64,000 nucleotides of DNA from Mycteria americana (taxonomy: Eukaryota > Chordata > Aves > Ciconiiformes > Ciconiidae), in NCBI RefSeq assembly GCF_035582795.1, contig NC_134374.1:24319798-24383797 (forward strand). The letters are read 5' to 3'. Both the position numbers and the translations under genes were made by a program. Below the pieces are notes generated by a model. The model was not told where the DNA came from, made no database searches, and was given only the letters and a program-made list of their open reading frames with translations. Positions 47,901 through 58,721 of the stretch are shown one piece after another. Every line of letters begins with the position of its first letter. Within the stretch, counting starts at the first letter, position 1.

Positions 47901-48975
47901 TCGGCTTTGAGCCATCGCAGGACATCAGATGAGGACTACGTGCTGTAGCAGCTCCCCGAGTAGTGCACGTCTTGGTTAGAGCGAGCGGTTGTAATCTACG
48001 GGGCCAATGCACCTCGTTTCCAGTGGCTCCGGCTTTGCAGCAGGGTTTGTGCTGGGGCTGGAGCCATGCCTTCAGCCTGGAGAGCCTCGTGCGGGTCACG
48101 AACCCCTTCAGCGTTCTGTAGATTGGCAATACTTCGCCTTTTATCCATAGCAACCTCCGGTCATAACTTAAAATTACTTTATAAACATGGTTCGGTGCTA
48201 TCACCCCTGGTTTTAATCCAGCCCACGCGCTGCACAAGTCAGGAGCCGGCTCGGCTGTGTGCGCAGCCGGCCGGGAGGGACGCGCCTGTCCCGGGGCTCT
48301 GCAGGGGCCGTGCTGCGCCCGCACATCGGCCCGGGAGCAGCCGACTTCGGCGCTCGCCGACCATCTTCCATCGCACTTGTTTAGGCAGATTGTTTTTTTT
48401 GTCGGGGCGAAAAAATTGCCTTTTCAATTTCCCCTCCCGTGTTGCGGAGCATCGTGGCTCCGTGTTCCCTGCTTGGCCTCGGCTCGTCCCATCAGGAGCG
48501 TCAGCGCCGCGGGAGCAGCAAAGCCCACCCAGCCACGCGGGCTCCCAGCCCTGGTTCTCGTTCCCAGCCCTGTCCCCAGCGTCCTGCCGCTGGGGTCCCC
48601 AACGTCCCCGTGGCTGCGACCCATCCCCTCCCCGGCTGGGACCCGAGCCGAGGCCGCGGCGCCGGCTGCAAAGCCTCCTGACCTCAGCGCGCCGGGACAT
48701 CCCTGGGAACGCAACAACGCGCCCGTCGCTACAGCAGCGACGGGTGTTGTTTACCATACTTCATTTATAGCTTATATATTCGATGTTAAATACACATATA
48801 CACATAATGTGGTCGTAGGTCACATTTCTTAAAACAGGAGCGACTCCGTGGCGGATGCTGAAAGCCCTGTTTGATGTCCCAGCGCCCGGCTGCGCCCAGG
48901 GGCCGTGCACCCCCTCGGCGGGTGCCCCGGAGCCCCCGCAGCCGCTGCTGGCTGCGCCGGCGTCTCCCCCGCGCC
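44906..48975. other. GC-rich intergenic DNA; no gene seen
   Basis: Long frames exist on both strands (for example 45157-46086 minus, 309 codons) but their translations are low-complexity, Arg/Pro/Gly/Ser-rich and show no domain. A strong donor-like CATAAG/GTGAGG at 46226-46237 on the plus strand could belong to a noncoding transcript. Confidence 0.4.
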
Positions 48976-48977
48976 CG

Positions 48978-49108
48978 CTCTCCTCTCCTCTCCTCTCCTC
49001 TCCTCTCCTCTCCTCTCCTCTCCTCTCCTCTCCTCTCCTCTCCTCTCCTCTCCTCTCCTCTCCTCTCCTCTCCTCTCCTCTCCTCTCCTCTCCTCTCCTC
49101 TCCTCTCC
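48978..49108. repeat. Perfect (TCTCC)n pentanucleotide array, about 26 copies
   Basis: 131 bp of uninterrupted CTCTC/TCTCC units. It is a strict polypyrimidine-polypurine mirror repeat, which can form triplex (H-DNA). The lack of interruptions indicates recent expansion and probable length polymorphism. Long frames across it (Leu/Ser and Arg/Glu rich) are artefacts. Confidence 0.98.
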
Positions 49109-49519
49109 CTCGGCGAGGCCGAGGTGCAGAGCCCGGCGGGTTTGGCTATCGCCCGGTTCGAGCCCTCGGCTCTCCGGCTCGCTTCAATCGAGATCTGCAT
49201 GACAAAACCGCCGCCTCGAGCTCATTTTGGTGATCGCTTGCACCAGGAACCTTACGAGCTTCATCAAAAGCTTGGACGATTTTAGGGTCTAGGTTTTTAT
49301 TCATTACAGCATTGGCTGACAAAGCCCATGACATCACCCGTTTGGAAGAGCAATTCTCTGCAGCTGCTTGTGTGGCGCGGGGGGTTTTGTTTAAGAAATA
49401 AGACAGATTTTTGTGTCTTTCTTTCAGGGCAATTTTCTTTCCAATTGCTGGAAAAGTGTATGCTAAAAGGCTTAAAAAGCGGCAAGGAAAAGGGCAGCGC
49501 GCAGCAGTTCGAACCATTC

Positions 49520-49542
49520 TTTTTTTTTTTTTTTTTTTTTTT
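49520..49542. repeat. T23 homopolymer
   Basis: Uninterrupted run of 23 thymines. No attached SINE or processed pseudogene was recognised on the minus strand. Confidence 0.95.
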
Positions 49543-49634
49543 AATTTCCTTTCCAAAGACCGGGGAGGGGGGGGGAGGGAACAGCCCCATTACCCCGCGC
49601 GTGAAAAGCGAAGCCAGGCTGGTGGCAATGGCAG

Positions 49635-49965
49635 ATGGCACGAAGCGAGAAGGAGGGCTCCGGCCCTGGCCCCCGGACGGACCGTGCTCCTAAGGAGCTC
49701 TGGAGCAGAGTCATTAAACCTGGAGGTAAGGCAAGCGATCCCTTCTCCTTGGCGGGCGCTGGCAGGGGCCGGGCAGGGATGGGGTGCGGGAGCGGGGCCG
49801 TCCCGGGGCCGGACGGAGCCGGAGCTGGAGCCGGCCCCGTGTTAATGCTGCAAAATCCTTTTCCCCTCGCTCAGCCCTCCTGCGCTGCTGGGGAGCCGGG
49901 ACGCTACGCCGGCTACGCCGCCTTCTTCTCCAAGTGACCACAGGCTGCAGAAAATGAAATAAAAT
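49635..49965 (+). other. Possible small two-exon transcript with poly(A) signal
   Basis: A perfect donor (CTGGAG/GTAAGG, junction 49725/49726) is followed 149 bp later by a pyrimidine tract and CAG acceptor (ending 49874). A short tail exon then carries a stop at 49935-49937 and AATAAA at about 49957-49962. The unspliced frame ends RYAGYAAFFSK. No homology is recognised, and it may be a noncoding RNA or coincidence. Confidence 0.2.
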
Positions 49966-52900
49966 GTGGCGTTGCAAGGGAATACGGATGGAAAGGAGAG
50001 AGGCAGCGTCTGGACTCTGTGCCGATGACGTTAAAACGTGACATACTCAATTATTTAGCGTCGCGACGGCACCTAACTATTCAACGCACCGACTTGAACT
50101 AGCCCGATGTCAGAGCCGTACCTTTCCATTCCTCCTCATCAGTTGCTTCAGAGTATTTTCTTACGCTAGATAACTGCGTTTCTCTTCATCCACTTTCCTT
50201 GGTTTGCTATGAAAGCAGCAGTTGGAAGTAAATTATTTTTGTTGCCGTCGAAATGGGTGCAAAGCTCTCACGAAGCGAGATTTATAGGGTAAAATGCACA
50301 CACGGTACTATAAAAAAATATTTAAGTTCTTCATTCACCGTGATCAAAAGAGTACTCGGGGAAAAATCCATAACTTGGTAGCTGTGCGTCGCCGGATATC
50401 ACCGCCGCTTTTAGACTTTTAGACCTGGAAAAATGCAGTTAATGAGAGCAGGACCCCCCTCCCGGTGAGAAGCACCAGCCGGTGGCTCCAGCCGGGGCAC
50501 CGGGGGTCCCGCGCCCGCAGTTTGACCGCTCCAGCCCGCCTTTGGCTCGGTGCCGAGCCCGGAGCCGGCCAGCGGCAGCACCGTCCCCTGCACCATCCCC
50601 TGCACCATCCCCTGCGTCCCCGTCCGGCTCGCAGCGAGGTGGGGTCTGAGCTCGGCTCTGCTCGTCCCTCCCGGGCGCCCGCATCCCCGCAGCTCCCACC
50701 GTCCCTCACCTCTCCACTCGTCCCTCCCGTGGTCTCTCCCCGGCACCCGCGGCATCCCCGCGTCCCGGGCTGCGGGGCACGGCGCGGATGGGCCCCCCGC
50801 GCCCCCGTCGCGGTGACCCCAGAGCGGGGCGGACGAGCGACGCGGCCCCACGTCCAGGCCCGGCGAAGCGTCTTCTGCAGGGTCACCCTTGGGAGCAGGC
50901 GGTTTCTGCAGCAGCACCAGCAGAGCTTGCAGCAGCGGCGCGGCCCCCGGGCTTTGCAAGCCCTGGAGGGAGCAGGGGCTCTGTGCGGCCCCGAGGACGC
51001 GGTGCGGGCGAGGAGGGCGGCCGGGTGGGTGGCAGCGGGGAGGCGATGCTCTTCCTGGGGAATAGAGTCATTTTTATTGCAGAATAAAAGCGCGAATTGC
51101 AGTAGAGGAGTCAAAGGGGAGGCGTGTTTTCTGCAGCCCCCAGCGCCCCGAGCCATAACACCAGACACACCTCTTCCCCAGAGATGAAGCCAGCTCATTT
51201 GGAAAAATCTCTTTCCAAAAGCGCCTGGAGCTCGGTCGGGGAAGCTGGGTGTCCCGGAGCGGCCGTGGGGCTGCTGGCACCGACCCTCGCCCGCGCTGCT
51301 GCGGCGGCTGCCTTGGAAGCACAGAAACGCTGCGGCAGCCCTTCCATCCCCGCGCCCTCCCACCAGCCCTGGGGCCGAACCGAGCGGAGGGGAAACAAAA
51401 AGGAAGGACTTATTCGAGAGAGCTCAACGCCGGCTGGGAAAAAGCCCGACGCTGCGATTTCCCTCTCGGGGTTAGTCCTGGTCCCCCACCGGCGCCGTCC
51501 GACCGGGGGGATGCTCCCACCTGTAGTTCACACCCAGCATTCAAAAGCCAGGAGCCGGGCTGCTCCAGCAAGGACCCGCGGGGCTGGACACCCCGGAGCG
51601 TTGGGGCGATGGGACGCAGCCGGCACCCGCCCGGCCGCGCTCGCGCCTGGGGAGCTGCCAGGACGGAGCCCAGCGAGGCGGGAGGGGAGGACGGCGGAGG
51701 GGCTGCGACGAAGGAGAAGGATCGCGGCGAGCTCTGCAAAAGGAGAAGGGGGACAGGAAACGGGGGAAGAGAATGGCTTTTTGGGGAGGGAGAGATGACA
51801 GGAGGACTCTCCTTATGCTCCCCCGGGAGGAGCTGAGTGAGGCAGCAGAGCATCGAGGAAGCGCTTTATTATTTTAAATTTATTTATTTTTGCGGCAGCT
51901 CATCACTGCAAAAACTCGAAGTCCAGACTTGCTTACGCAGCCGCTTCTGCCAGCGATTCCTGCCGGGGTGCGCTGGGATTTCCTCGGTTTTTATGAACGG
52001 GATGAACTTTGCCAAACAAATGGGAAAAATCGTGGCTCGGCAGAGCCTTCAGCACTTATTTATGCAGTTACAGTCAGACGCTCTGTACCCAACACGCACC
52101 GAATGGCTGGGGTTTGCATAACGCCGGCTGCCTTTTTGCTTGGCTTAAAATAGCTCCGGCTCTGGATCTCCATCACCCGCTGGAGCACCAGGTACCTCTC
52201 CCCATCCGAATCATTATCGAGGTCCCCGGGGATAACTGTGATTTTCAGAATAACATCTACCTCTTGCAGCCTATCATCCGGATGATCTCAAAATCAAACG
52301 TCACCAGATCTCTGCGTCCTAGCTGAAACGCCGGACAATTTTTATTTCTTTTTTTTGTACTGGATTAGTCAAGGCTTGCTGCAGGGCAGAAACAGGGGTG
52401 CTGAGCTTTCCTGTGGCCTTATGTTTTACCCCATAAACGCTCTTTGCCTTTGAGAAGCAGGAGAGGAGCCCGACAGGACAACTCCTGTTTGCTGCCAGGG
52501 CTTGACCCACCAAGGAGCCGCCGGCGCTCTCCAGCTCGGCGCGGCGCGCAGCCTTGCCCGCACCACGGCGCGTTTCCCATCAAGGTTTCCCTGGCGTAGA
52601 GACGGTCAAAGTTATTCACTCCAGTTTAAAAAGCGGCCAGGATTATGAGAAAACTCGGGACCATTTCACCAGCAGTGCTGTGGCTAAGCCACCGTGGTCC
52701 CGACCCGGTTGGGATGCTCGTGGGACTTCAAAAAGAGCCTGGGAGAGTTTGGCATTCCCAGACAAAGCACTGAATTTCCACCCATTGCTCCTATTTAATG
52801 CGGAAACGATGGCAAAACAAACCTGGCTGGAGGGAACAAACATGGAAACGGCGTGTGGGACTGTTTGAAAGAGATTCACACGATGTCCATGAAAAATATT

Positions 52901-54569
52901 TAGCAATAATTAGGCCCCGCTCACTGCCTTGAGCTTCAGGTATTAATACTCTGGATCTCACATCTGCCAGAATAACTTAGTTATCAGCAACTACAGGGGT
53001 TCCCTGCTCCCCAGGAAATGCGTATGAACTTCTGTCTGGTGCGGCGTTCGTGATTTTTTATGAAAAGAGAATAAAGACAGAGCTGATGGGCAGCGGCACC
53101 GCGGGCCGGGGCTGAGCGTGGCACGGCAGATGGGGAGGGCCAGCGGCAGCTCCTCGCTCTCCCCAAAGCAGCCTACATCTGCTCCTAATGATGGTTTTAA
53201 TAGCCCGATTTATTCCAGCTACTAGAGCAGGGAACCTTCGGACATTATGTCAGATGAGTGGGCTCTTTCTTTTCCTGAAAAATAAGCCCCCCCCCCCCCA
53301 AAAAAGGAGGGAGGCAGGCAGGCTGATTGGCACCACCGCACTAAGCCTATTTACTGTACAAAGGGGATTTAACTCCGAATTTCGAGCGCAATTTAAGGCT
53401 AATGCTGAAGGTGAAAATGGCGCTAACACCACGCTATTAAGAATTGGGTCTAAAATGCATTGGAAGCCTAAGTCGCTGATTTCTTTTCCCTCCTTACATT
53501 GAAAAAACTGCCCTGTAATTGTAACGTGCGCGAGGTTATTTTTTTACGATCCAAACAAATGAGAAAAGACCCAGAAAACTGAGGCAGAGCTCAGCGGCCA
53601 GCCGTGCCCTCGGGCTCAGATCAGGTGTGCTCCCCGATGAACAGGGGCAGCACCCGCCACAGAAATGTCCATTAAAGAGAAGAAGCCTTGGGCGGGGGCA
53701 GCCGGGGACGCTGCCGGCCGGGGAGCACCCACTACTTGTTCCCGGCTTTCCTGTGGCACCGGCGAAGCCAGGAGAGCAATTAGCTTAACCATCCCCTTTT
53801 TGGGTTTAGAGATCAGAGGCAGTTCCCCACTAAATTCCTACCAATTACGTTAATTTTTTGTTGAACGTGCTGCTTCTATCGCTCGCCTTTCCTTTAGGAA
53901 AGGCATAAAAGAGCAATCAGGTTTCTTCCTGGGACTGGCTTGCACCGAGGTTGGGCTTGGCTCGAATCGAGCTGAGCGTGGCCGGGAGAGCCCCTCTGCC
54001 TCTCGGGGAAGTTGCAGAAGAAAGGCAGAGCCAGGGAAAGACGAGCAGGACTGCTTGTGAAAAAGCGCTGGCTTGGACCGAGATGCTGAGCAGAGCTGCT
54101 TAGCGAGGGACGTCGGGCTTTGGGAGTAGGAGCCCACGCAGCCCACGCAGCATCTCTCCCACTTTCTTCCCCTGGTGAAAGAAACCCTCAAGACTCGATT
54201 GCTCACATCAAAAAGGGACACAGCTGGTGTCAGCAAGGGAATCCCGAACGCAGGGGGACCGGCTCGGCAAGCTGTCCGACGGCAGCAAACCGGAGCACCC
54301 GGGCAAGCGCTGCGGACACACGGATGACCTGAAGGCCTGCAGAGATACAGGGAAACACGTGCCGGCTGCTTTCCAGGAGGAACGCAGGGGAAGCTTCCCA
54401 AGCCAGGATGGGACACGTCCCACGAGGGAGATGAAGATCTCAGCTGGAGTAGAAAGTACAGAAGATGAGAGGTGCATCAGGAGATGCAGCTGCAACAGCT
54501 CCGACGGGGACGGGGGGGACGGGGAGCGCGGGTCACGGAGAGCATCGCTGCCTGGGCACGGACTTCACT
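49966..54569. other. GC-rich intergenic DNA; no gene seen
   Basis: Alternates GC-rich blocks (50410-51800, 52480-52600, 53590-53720) with AT-rich stretches. Many long overlapping frames occur on both strands without domains. A 12-bp tandem (cccctgcaccat, about 3 copies) lies at 50585-50615 and a C13 run at 53287-53299. No coding exon was recognised. Confidence 0.4.
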
Positions 54570-54870
54570 ACGGGTGATGTCCGAAGGTGGCAGGGAGGTC
54601 CCGGGGCTCAGAGGGACTGGCACGGCACCCGTCTGCAAAAACGAGGCGCGGGGAATTGCAGAGCAGTCAGCCTAACTCCGATACCTGGGAAGGTAGCGGG
54701 GAAAAAATATTAAACAGTCAACTTACAGAGATCCTGGAGATTAATAAAATGATAAAAAAGCGGGCAGTGTGGATTTATCAAGAGCCCCGTCAAAGCCAAC
54801 TCATTTATTTTTTGACAGGATAGTTGGCCCAGTAGTGAAGGGAGAAGCAGTGAGCGTACTGCGTCTTCCG
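54570..54870 (+). mobile_element. Ancient CR1 LINE fragment, reverse transcriptase region, plus orientation
   Basis: The translation in one plus frame contains NCRAVSLTPIPGKVAGKKIL and later QSQLIYFLTG. These match the CR1 reverse transcriptase start (NYRPVSLTSVPGKIMEQIIL in CR1, then LTNLISFYDQVT). It is an internal piece with neither end of the element, and it is old and non-functional. It directly precedes the minisatellite at 55079. Confidence 0.8.
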
Positions 54871-55078
54871 AATGGTTCCGGACAGCGTCTTCTACAGCGT
54901 TCCGATAAGCAGCGTAAAGACAGAGCACGTATTTATATATAAATATGCAGGGCGTATCTGATAAATACATACAGCACGTATTTGTAAAGAGGTGGCAGGT
55001 CGAGAAGGAGAAAATCACTGAAGTGGGGGCAACGTGCTCCTCGGAGGGGCAAGGAACGCAAGGGGCATGGGCCGAGCC

Positions 55079-56022
55079 GCTGCGGTGACGCGGCGGTGGC
55101 ACTGCGGTGATGCCATGGGGCTGCTGCGGTGATGCTGCGGTGATGCTATGGTGACGCTGCAGTGATGCTATGGTGACGCTGCGGTGACGCCGCGGTGATG
55201 CTATGGTGACGCTGCAGTGACGCTACGGTGATGCTATGGTGACACTGCGGTAACGCCGCGGTGATGCCATGGGGATGCTGCGGTGATGCTGCGGTGATGC
55301 TATGGTGACGCTGCAGTGATGCTATGGTGACGCTGCGGTGACGCTGCAGTGATGCTATGGTGACACTGCGGTGACGCCGCGGTGATGCTATGGTGATGCT
55401 ATGGTGACGCTGCAGTGACGCCGCGGTGATGCTATGGTGACGCTGCGGTGACGCCGCGGTGATGCTATGGTGATGCTGTGGTGACGCTGCGGTGATGCAG
55501 CGACACTGCGGTGATGCTATGGTGATGCTATGGTGATGCTATGGTGACACTGCGGTGACGCCGCAGTGATGCTATGGTGACGCTGCGGTGATGCCGCGGC
55601 GATGCTATGGTGATGCTGTGGTGACACCGCGGTGATGCTATGGTGACGCTGCGGTGGCACTGCTGTGATGCTATGGTGACGCTGCGGTGATGCAGCGACG
55701 CTGCGGTGATGCTATGGTGATGCTATGGTGATGCTATGGTGACGCTGCGGTGATGCTATGGTGACGCTGCGGTGATGCAGCGACGCTGCGGTGATGCTAT
55801 GGTGATGCTATGGTGATGCTATGGTGACGCTGCGGTGATGCTATGGTGACACTGCAGTGGCACTGCTGTGATGCTATGGTGATGCTGCAGTGACGCTGTG
55901 GTGATGCTATGGTGATGCTGCGGTGGCACTGCTGTGATGCTATGGTGACACTGTGGTGACGCCATGGTGATGCTATGGTGACGCTGCAGTGACGCTGCGG
56001 TGACGCTATGGTGATGCTGTGG
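55079..56022. repeat. 11-bp minisatellite, about 85 units
   Basis: Tandem array built on GGTGAYGCTRY, about 944 bp. Two main unit types alternate loosely: GGTGATGCTAT and GGTGACGCTGC. Most differences between units fall at CpG positions (ACGC/ATGC, TGCGG/TGCAG/TATGG). A few deletions give 8-bp units (gacgctgc). The long minus-strand frame across the right part is a by-product of the 33-bp (3 x 11) period. Confidence 0.97.
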
Positions 56023-56151
56023 CAGCGGAGCACAACGTGCAGGACTCGAGAAGGTAACGTTTGCACAAATGTTTCCAGCGGATGAAGACGTCTGGTCTGG
56101 GTACCAACCAACCCAGGCTGTAAATGACCACGGAGAAGAGGAGCCTGCCTC

Positions 56152-56300
56152 AAAAAAATATTCCTCTGCTCATTTCTTGTCCTTTTGGCCCAGCCCTGGC
56201 ACTAAGACTTTGAGAAGGTCAAAGCTAAGGCGGTGGCTTTACTAATGAGCGCTCATTAACCCCCCTCATGGGGCTGCGGTGCTCGGCTGCCCTCCTCCAG
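56152..56300 (+). repeat. 150-bp duplicated unit, copy A
   Basis: Begins aaaaaaatattcctctgctc and ends cctcctccag. About 95% identical to copy B at 58572-58721, in the same orientation. Contains the perfect 14-bp palindrome AATGAGCGCTCATT (56244-56257). It matches no repeat family I know. Confidence 0.95.
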
Positions 56301-57289
56301 AGTTTCCGGGGCTGGAAACTCTGCGTGTGCGGTGAACTCGCAGAAAACCTTACAGCCGCTCTTTTTTATTCCCTGGCTTATCGGGTACCTTTGGCAAGCT
56401 GGCTTTGTACAACGTGCTCTACACGAGTAAGATCAGCCTCTTCTGAGCCATAAAGATACCAAATCACGACCGCGTGTCGAACACCAAAATGCGTGGGCGC
56501 AAAGCTAGGGTTGAACTAGGTGCCAAGATGGGACTTCGGTGCGGTTCTTCTGGGTTTGGAAGAGTTGCACCGTGCCATACAAAATGTAGACGTGGTATTT
56601 TTAAAGCAGTCAAGGCCTGCCCTGTCATACGAGTTGAATTTAATACAGCGTGGGCTGCTCGGCGGCCTCTGGGGAGCGGGACGTCGGCCTCCATCAGCTG
56701 CGCACCCTCAGCAGCACCGGCCTTAGCACCTCCCTGGAGGGGCCGCGTCTCTCCCCGGGGGTCACGATGTCACCCTCGGAAAGAGCCCTTTCCACTTCAG
56801 AGTTAAGATAACAGAACGAGGCAATGCCGCGAGGTACGGCCGTGAGTTTGTCCACCCGCTAAACACGGGAAAATGCTATTTCTTGTGGTGCCGAATGTCC
56901 GTCTGCCGCTCTCGTCGTAACCCTGGCTCTCACCGAGTGCGCTCAGATACTCATATTTTGGGTTGCTACGATAATTATGGCTGTTGCGCTGGCACATCTG
57001 TCCCCAATCCCTCTCTGTCGTTACAAAGTTCTGTGCTATGAGCCTTCGTACCGTATCAGCGTCCCAGAGGGGTTTTGAGCCATTTTAACTCTATCCAAGA
57101 AAGCATGGGCTAATCGGTAAATGGATTTCCACGTGCTACATTTAATCCATTGAAATTAAATACGAAACGATAGAAACTTCATTTGATTTGGCTTTCTTCC
57201 TAACTGGCAAAGTTCATTGGAGAATGCAAGTTTGCTTTGTCTGTCCGCTGCTCTTCGAAGCCAAACTTCTTCTGCACGTCGCCCGTAGG

Positions 57290-57480
57290 AGACCACCGTT
57301 TGGTCCGCGGCTCTGGCCCGAGGGCGCAGCCCGGGACGGGCCGCTGGCCCTCTCCCACGCGCGGCGGGACGCCGGAGCTCGGCTCAGCTCGGCGCAGGAG
57401 GCGCGCGGGGGCCGCTCCCCGCCCTGCGCGGCAGAGTCCTTCCCCTCCCGCGGGGACGCTGGCACCCGCTCCGTCACCTC
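57290..57480. promoter_or_regulatory. Short CpG-rich island, function unknown
   Basis: About 190 bp with dense CpG in otherwise moderate DNA. It opens frames on both strands but no recognisable protein. It could be a small promoter or enhancer. Confidence 0.35.
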
Positions 57481-57964
57481 CTTAAAGCCTCAGCTGAGGG
57501 GACGAGCAAAAAGAAAGATCCACGTCCAGCGTCGGTAGGTGGAAGGAGGTATCATCCTTCCCCATACGCGAGGAAACGTTCTTTTCTTCTTCACTGAAAA
57601 GCAAGGGCTCGGATACGCTCTTGTGTCCATCTATTAAAAAACCCCCCGAGATTTCCTTCATTTCATCTTAATTGAAAATCACCCACCTCAGCAAGCGAGG
57701 GGATCTTCTACCCCGGCCTGAGAGGAAAAGGAAGATAAAAAGCCCTGCGCAGATCATTAGCGGGTTTTGCTCTCGTTCCGGCTTAATTTCAGCCCAGAAC
57801 AACAGGCTGCTCCTGTTAATTGTACAGTAACGACCTAAGGCCGTTAACCATCTCCCACAGAAAGACGCTTGCATGTGCTTTATTAGAAGATCCCGCCGAG
57901 GCAATCCTCGGTTCCTTCGGGGACGCCCGGGTCTCCCGCCTCGGCCCGCCCTGCGATGCGGGGG

Positions 57965-58019
57965 ACGTAACGTAACGTAACGTAACGTAACGTAACGTAA
58001 CGTAACGTAACGTAACGTA
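57965..58019. repeat. (ACGTA)11 pentanucleotide array
   Basis: Eleven perfect ACGTA units, each with the self-complementary core ACGT and one CpG. A short imperfect extension (cgtaacgtaaagctca) at 58031-58046 repeats the junction. Persistence of every CpG suggests either recent expansion or lack of methylation. Confidence 0.97.
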
Positions 58020-58571
58020 AAGCTCACCCCCGTAACGTAAAGCTCAAGGCATCGGGGAGTTATAAACTAACCCCGTTCGCAACACTGGCGGCATCATCCG
58101 GGGAGTTTCTTGTAGCGCTGGAGATTTGGTCGTGTTCAGTTTCATTTCATTGCTGATAGAAATTGAGGTTTTTTTTTTTTTTATATCTGCATCAGCATCT
58201 GGCAACAGGTTAAAAGTTCAGGAAGCTAAAAAAAATTAAAAAAAAAAAAAAATCTTTCCTTTTCTGCTCCCTGAACACATAAGATTGCTTTCCAATGCAC
58301 ATTTTATTTTAAGGTGAATTATTTTGTTGCCATAGTAATATTATTCAGGTTACCGCTCCCGTTTTTTGGTTTTCTTCCAGGCTAGGCTCGTCACAAACAG
58401 CCAGCGTCCCAAGCCCCTTCCCAGAGAGCGGCTTCCCACGGCGGCGCAAAACACCCCGAAACTTCAGCTCCGCTTGCACGACGAAGCATCGCTGCTCTCC
58501 GCCCAGGCACGGGGGCACACGGGACCCCGGACGGTCAGCGGGGAGAGCACGGCCAGGGCCAAACTCCGGCG

Positions 58572-58721
58572 AAAAAAATATTCCTCTGCTCATTTCTTAC
58601 CCTTTTTTGCCCAGCCCTGGCACTAAGACTTTGAGAAGGTCAAAGCTAAGGCGGTGGCTTTACTAATGAGCGCTCATTAACCCCCCTCATGGGGCTGCAG
58701 TGCTCGGCAGCCCTCTTCCAG
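58572..58721 (+). repeat. 150-bp duplicated unit, copy B
   Basis: Same unit as copy A, differing at about six positions and one single-base length change. The palindrome AATGAGCGCTCATT is unchanged (58664-58677). The sequence between the copies (56301-58571) is not itself repeated, and the flanks outside differ, so this is not a simple tandem duplication seen at both borders. Confidence 0.95.

Noticed and set aside
49140-49190. tRNA-like GGTTCGAGCC box
   Set aside because: No matching A box, anticodon stem or acceptor pairing could be drawn around it.
48829-49285. Long Leu/Ser or Arg/Glu repeat proteins across the TCTCC array
   Set aside because: All three frames per strand are open because a 5-bp repeat without stop codons is read in every phase.
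50419-51363. Minus-strand frame of 314 codons in GC-rich DNA
   Set aside because: Arg/Gly/Cys-rich with the 12-bp tandem inside. Competing long frames on both strands show that it reflects low stop density.
55797-56153. Minus-strand 118-codon repeat protein over the minisatellite
   Set aside because: Its 11-residue period follows from the 11-bp DNA unit, and the frame breaks elsewhere in the same array.
56152-58721. Duplicated 150-bp units as paired LTRs of an old retroviral element
   Set aside because: No TG...CA ends, primer-binding site, polypurine tract or gag/pol-like coding sequence was seen between them, and a CpG island and simple arrays fill the interior.
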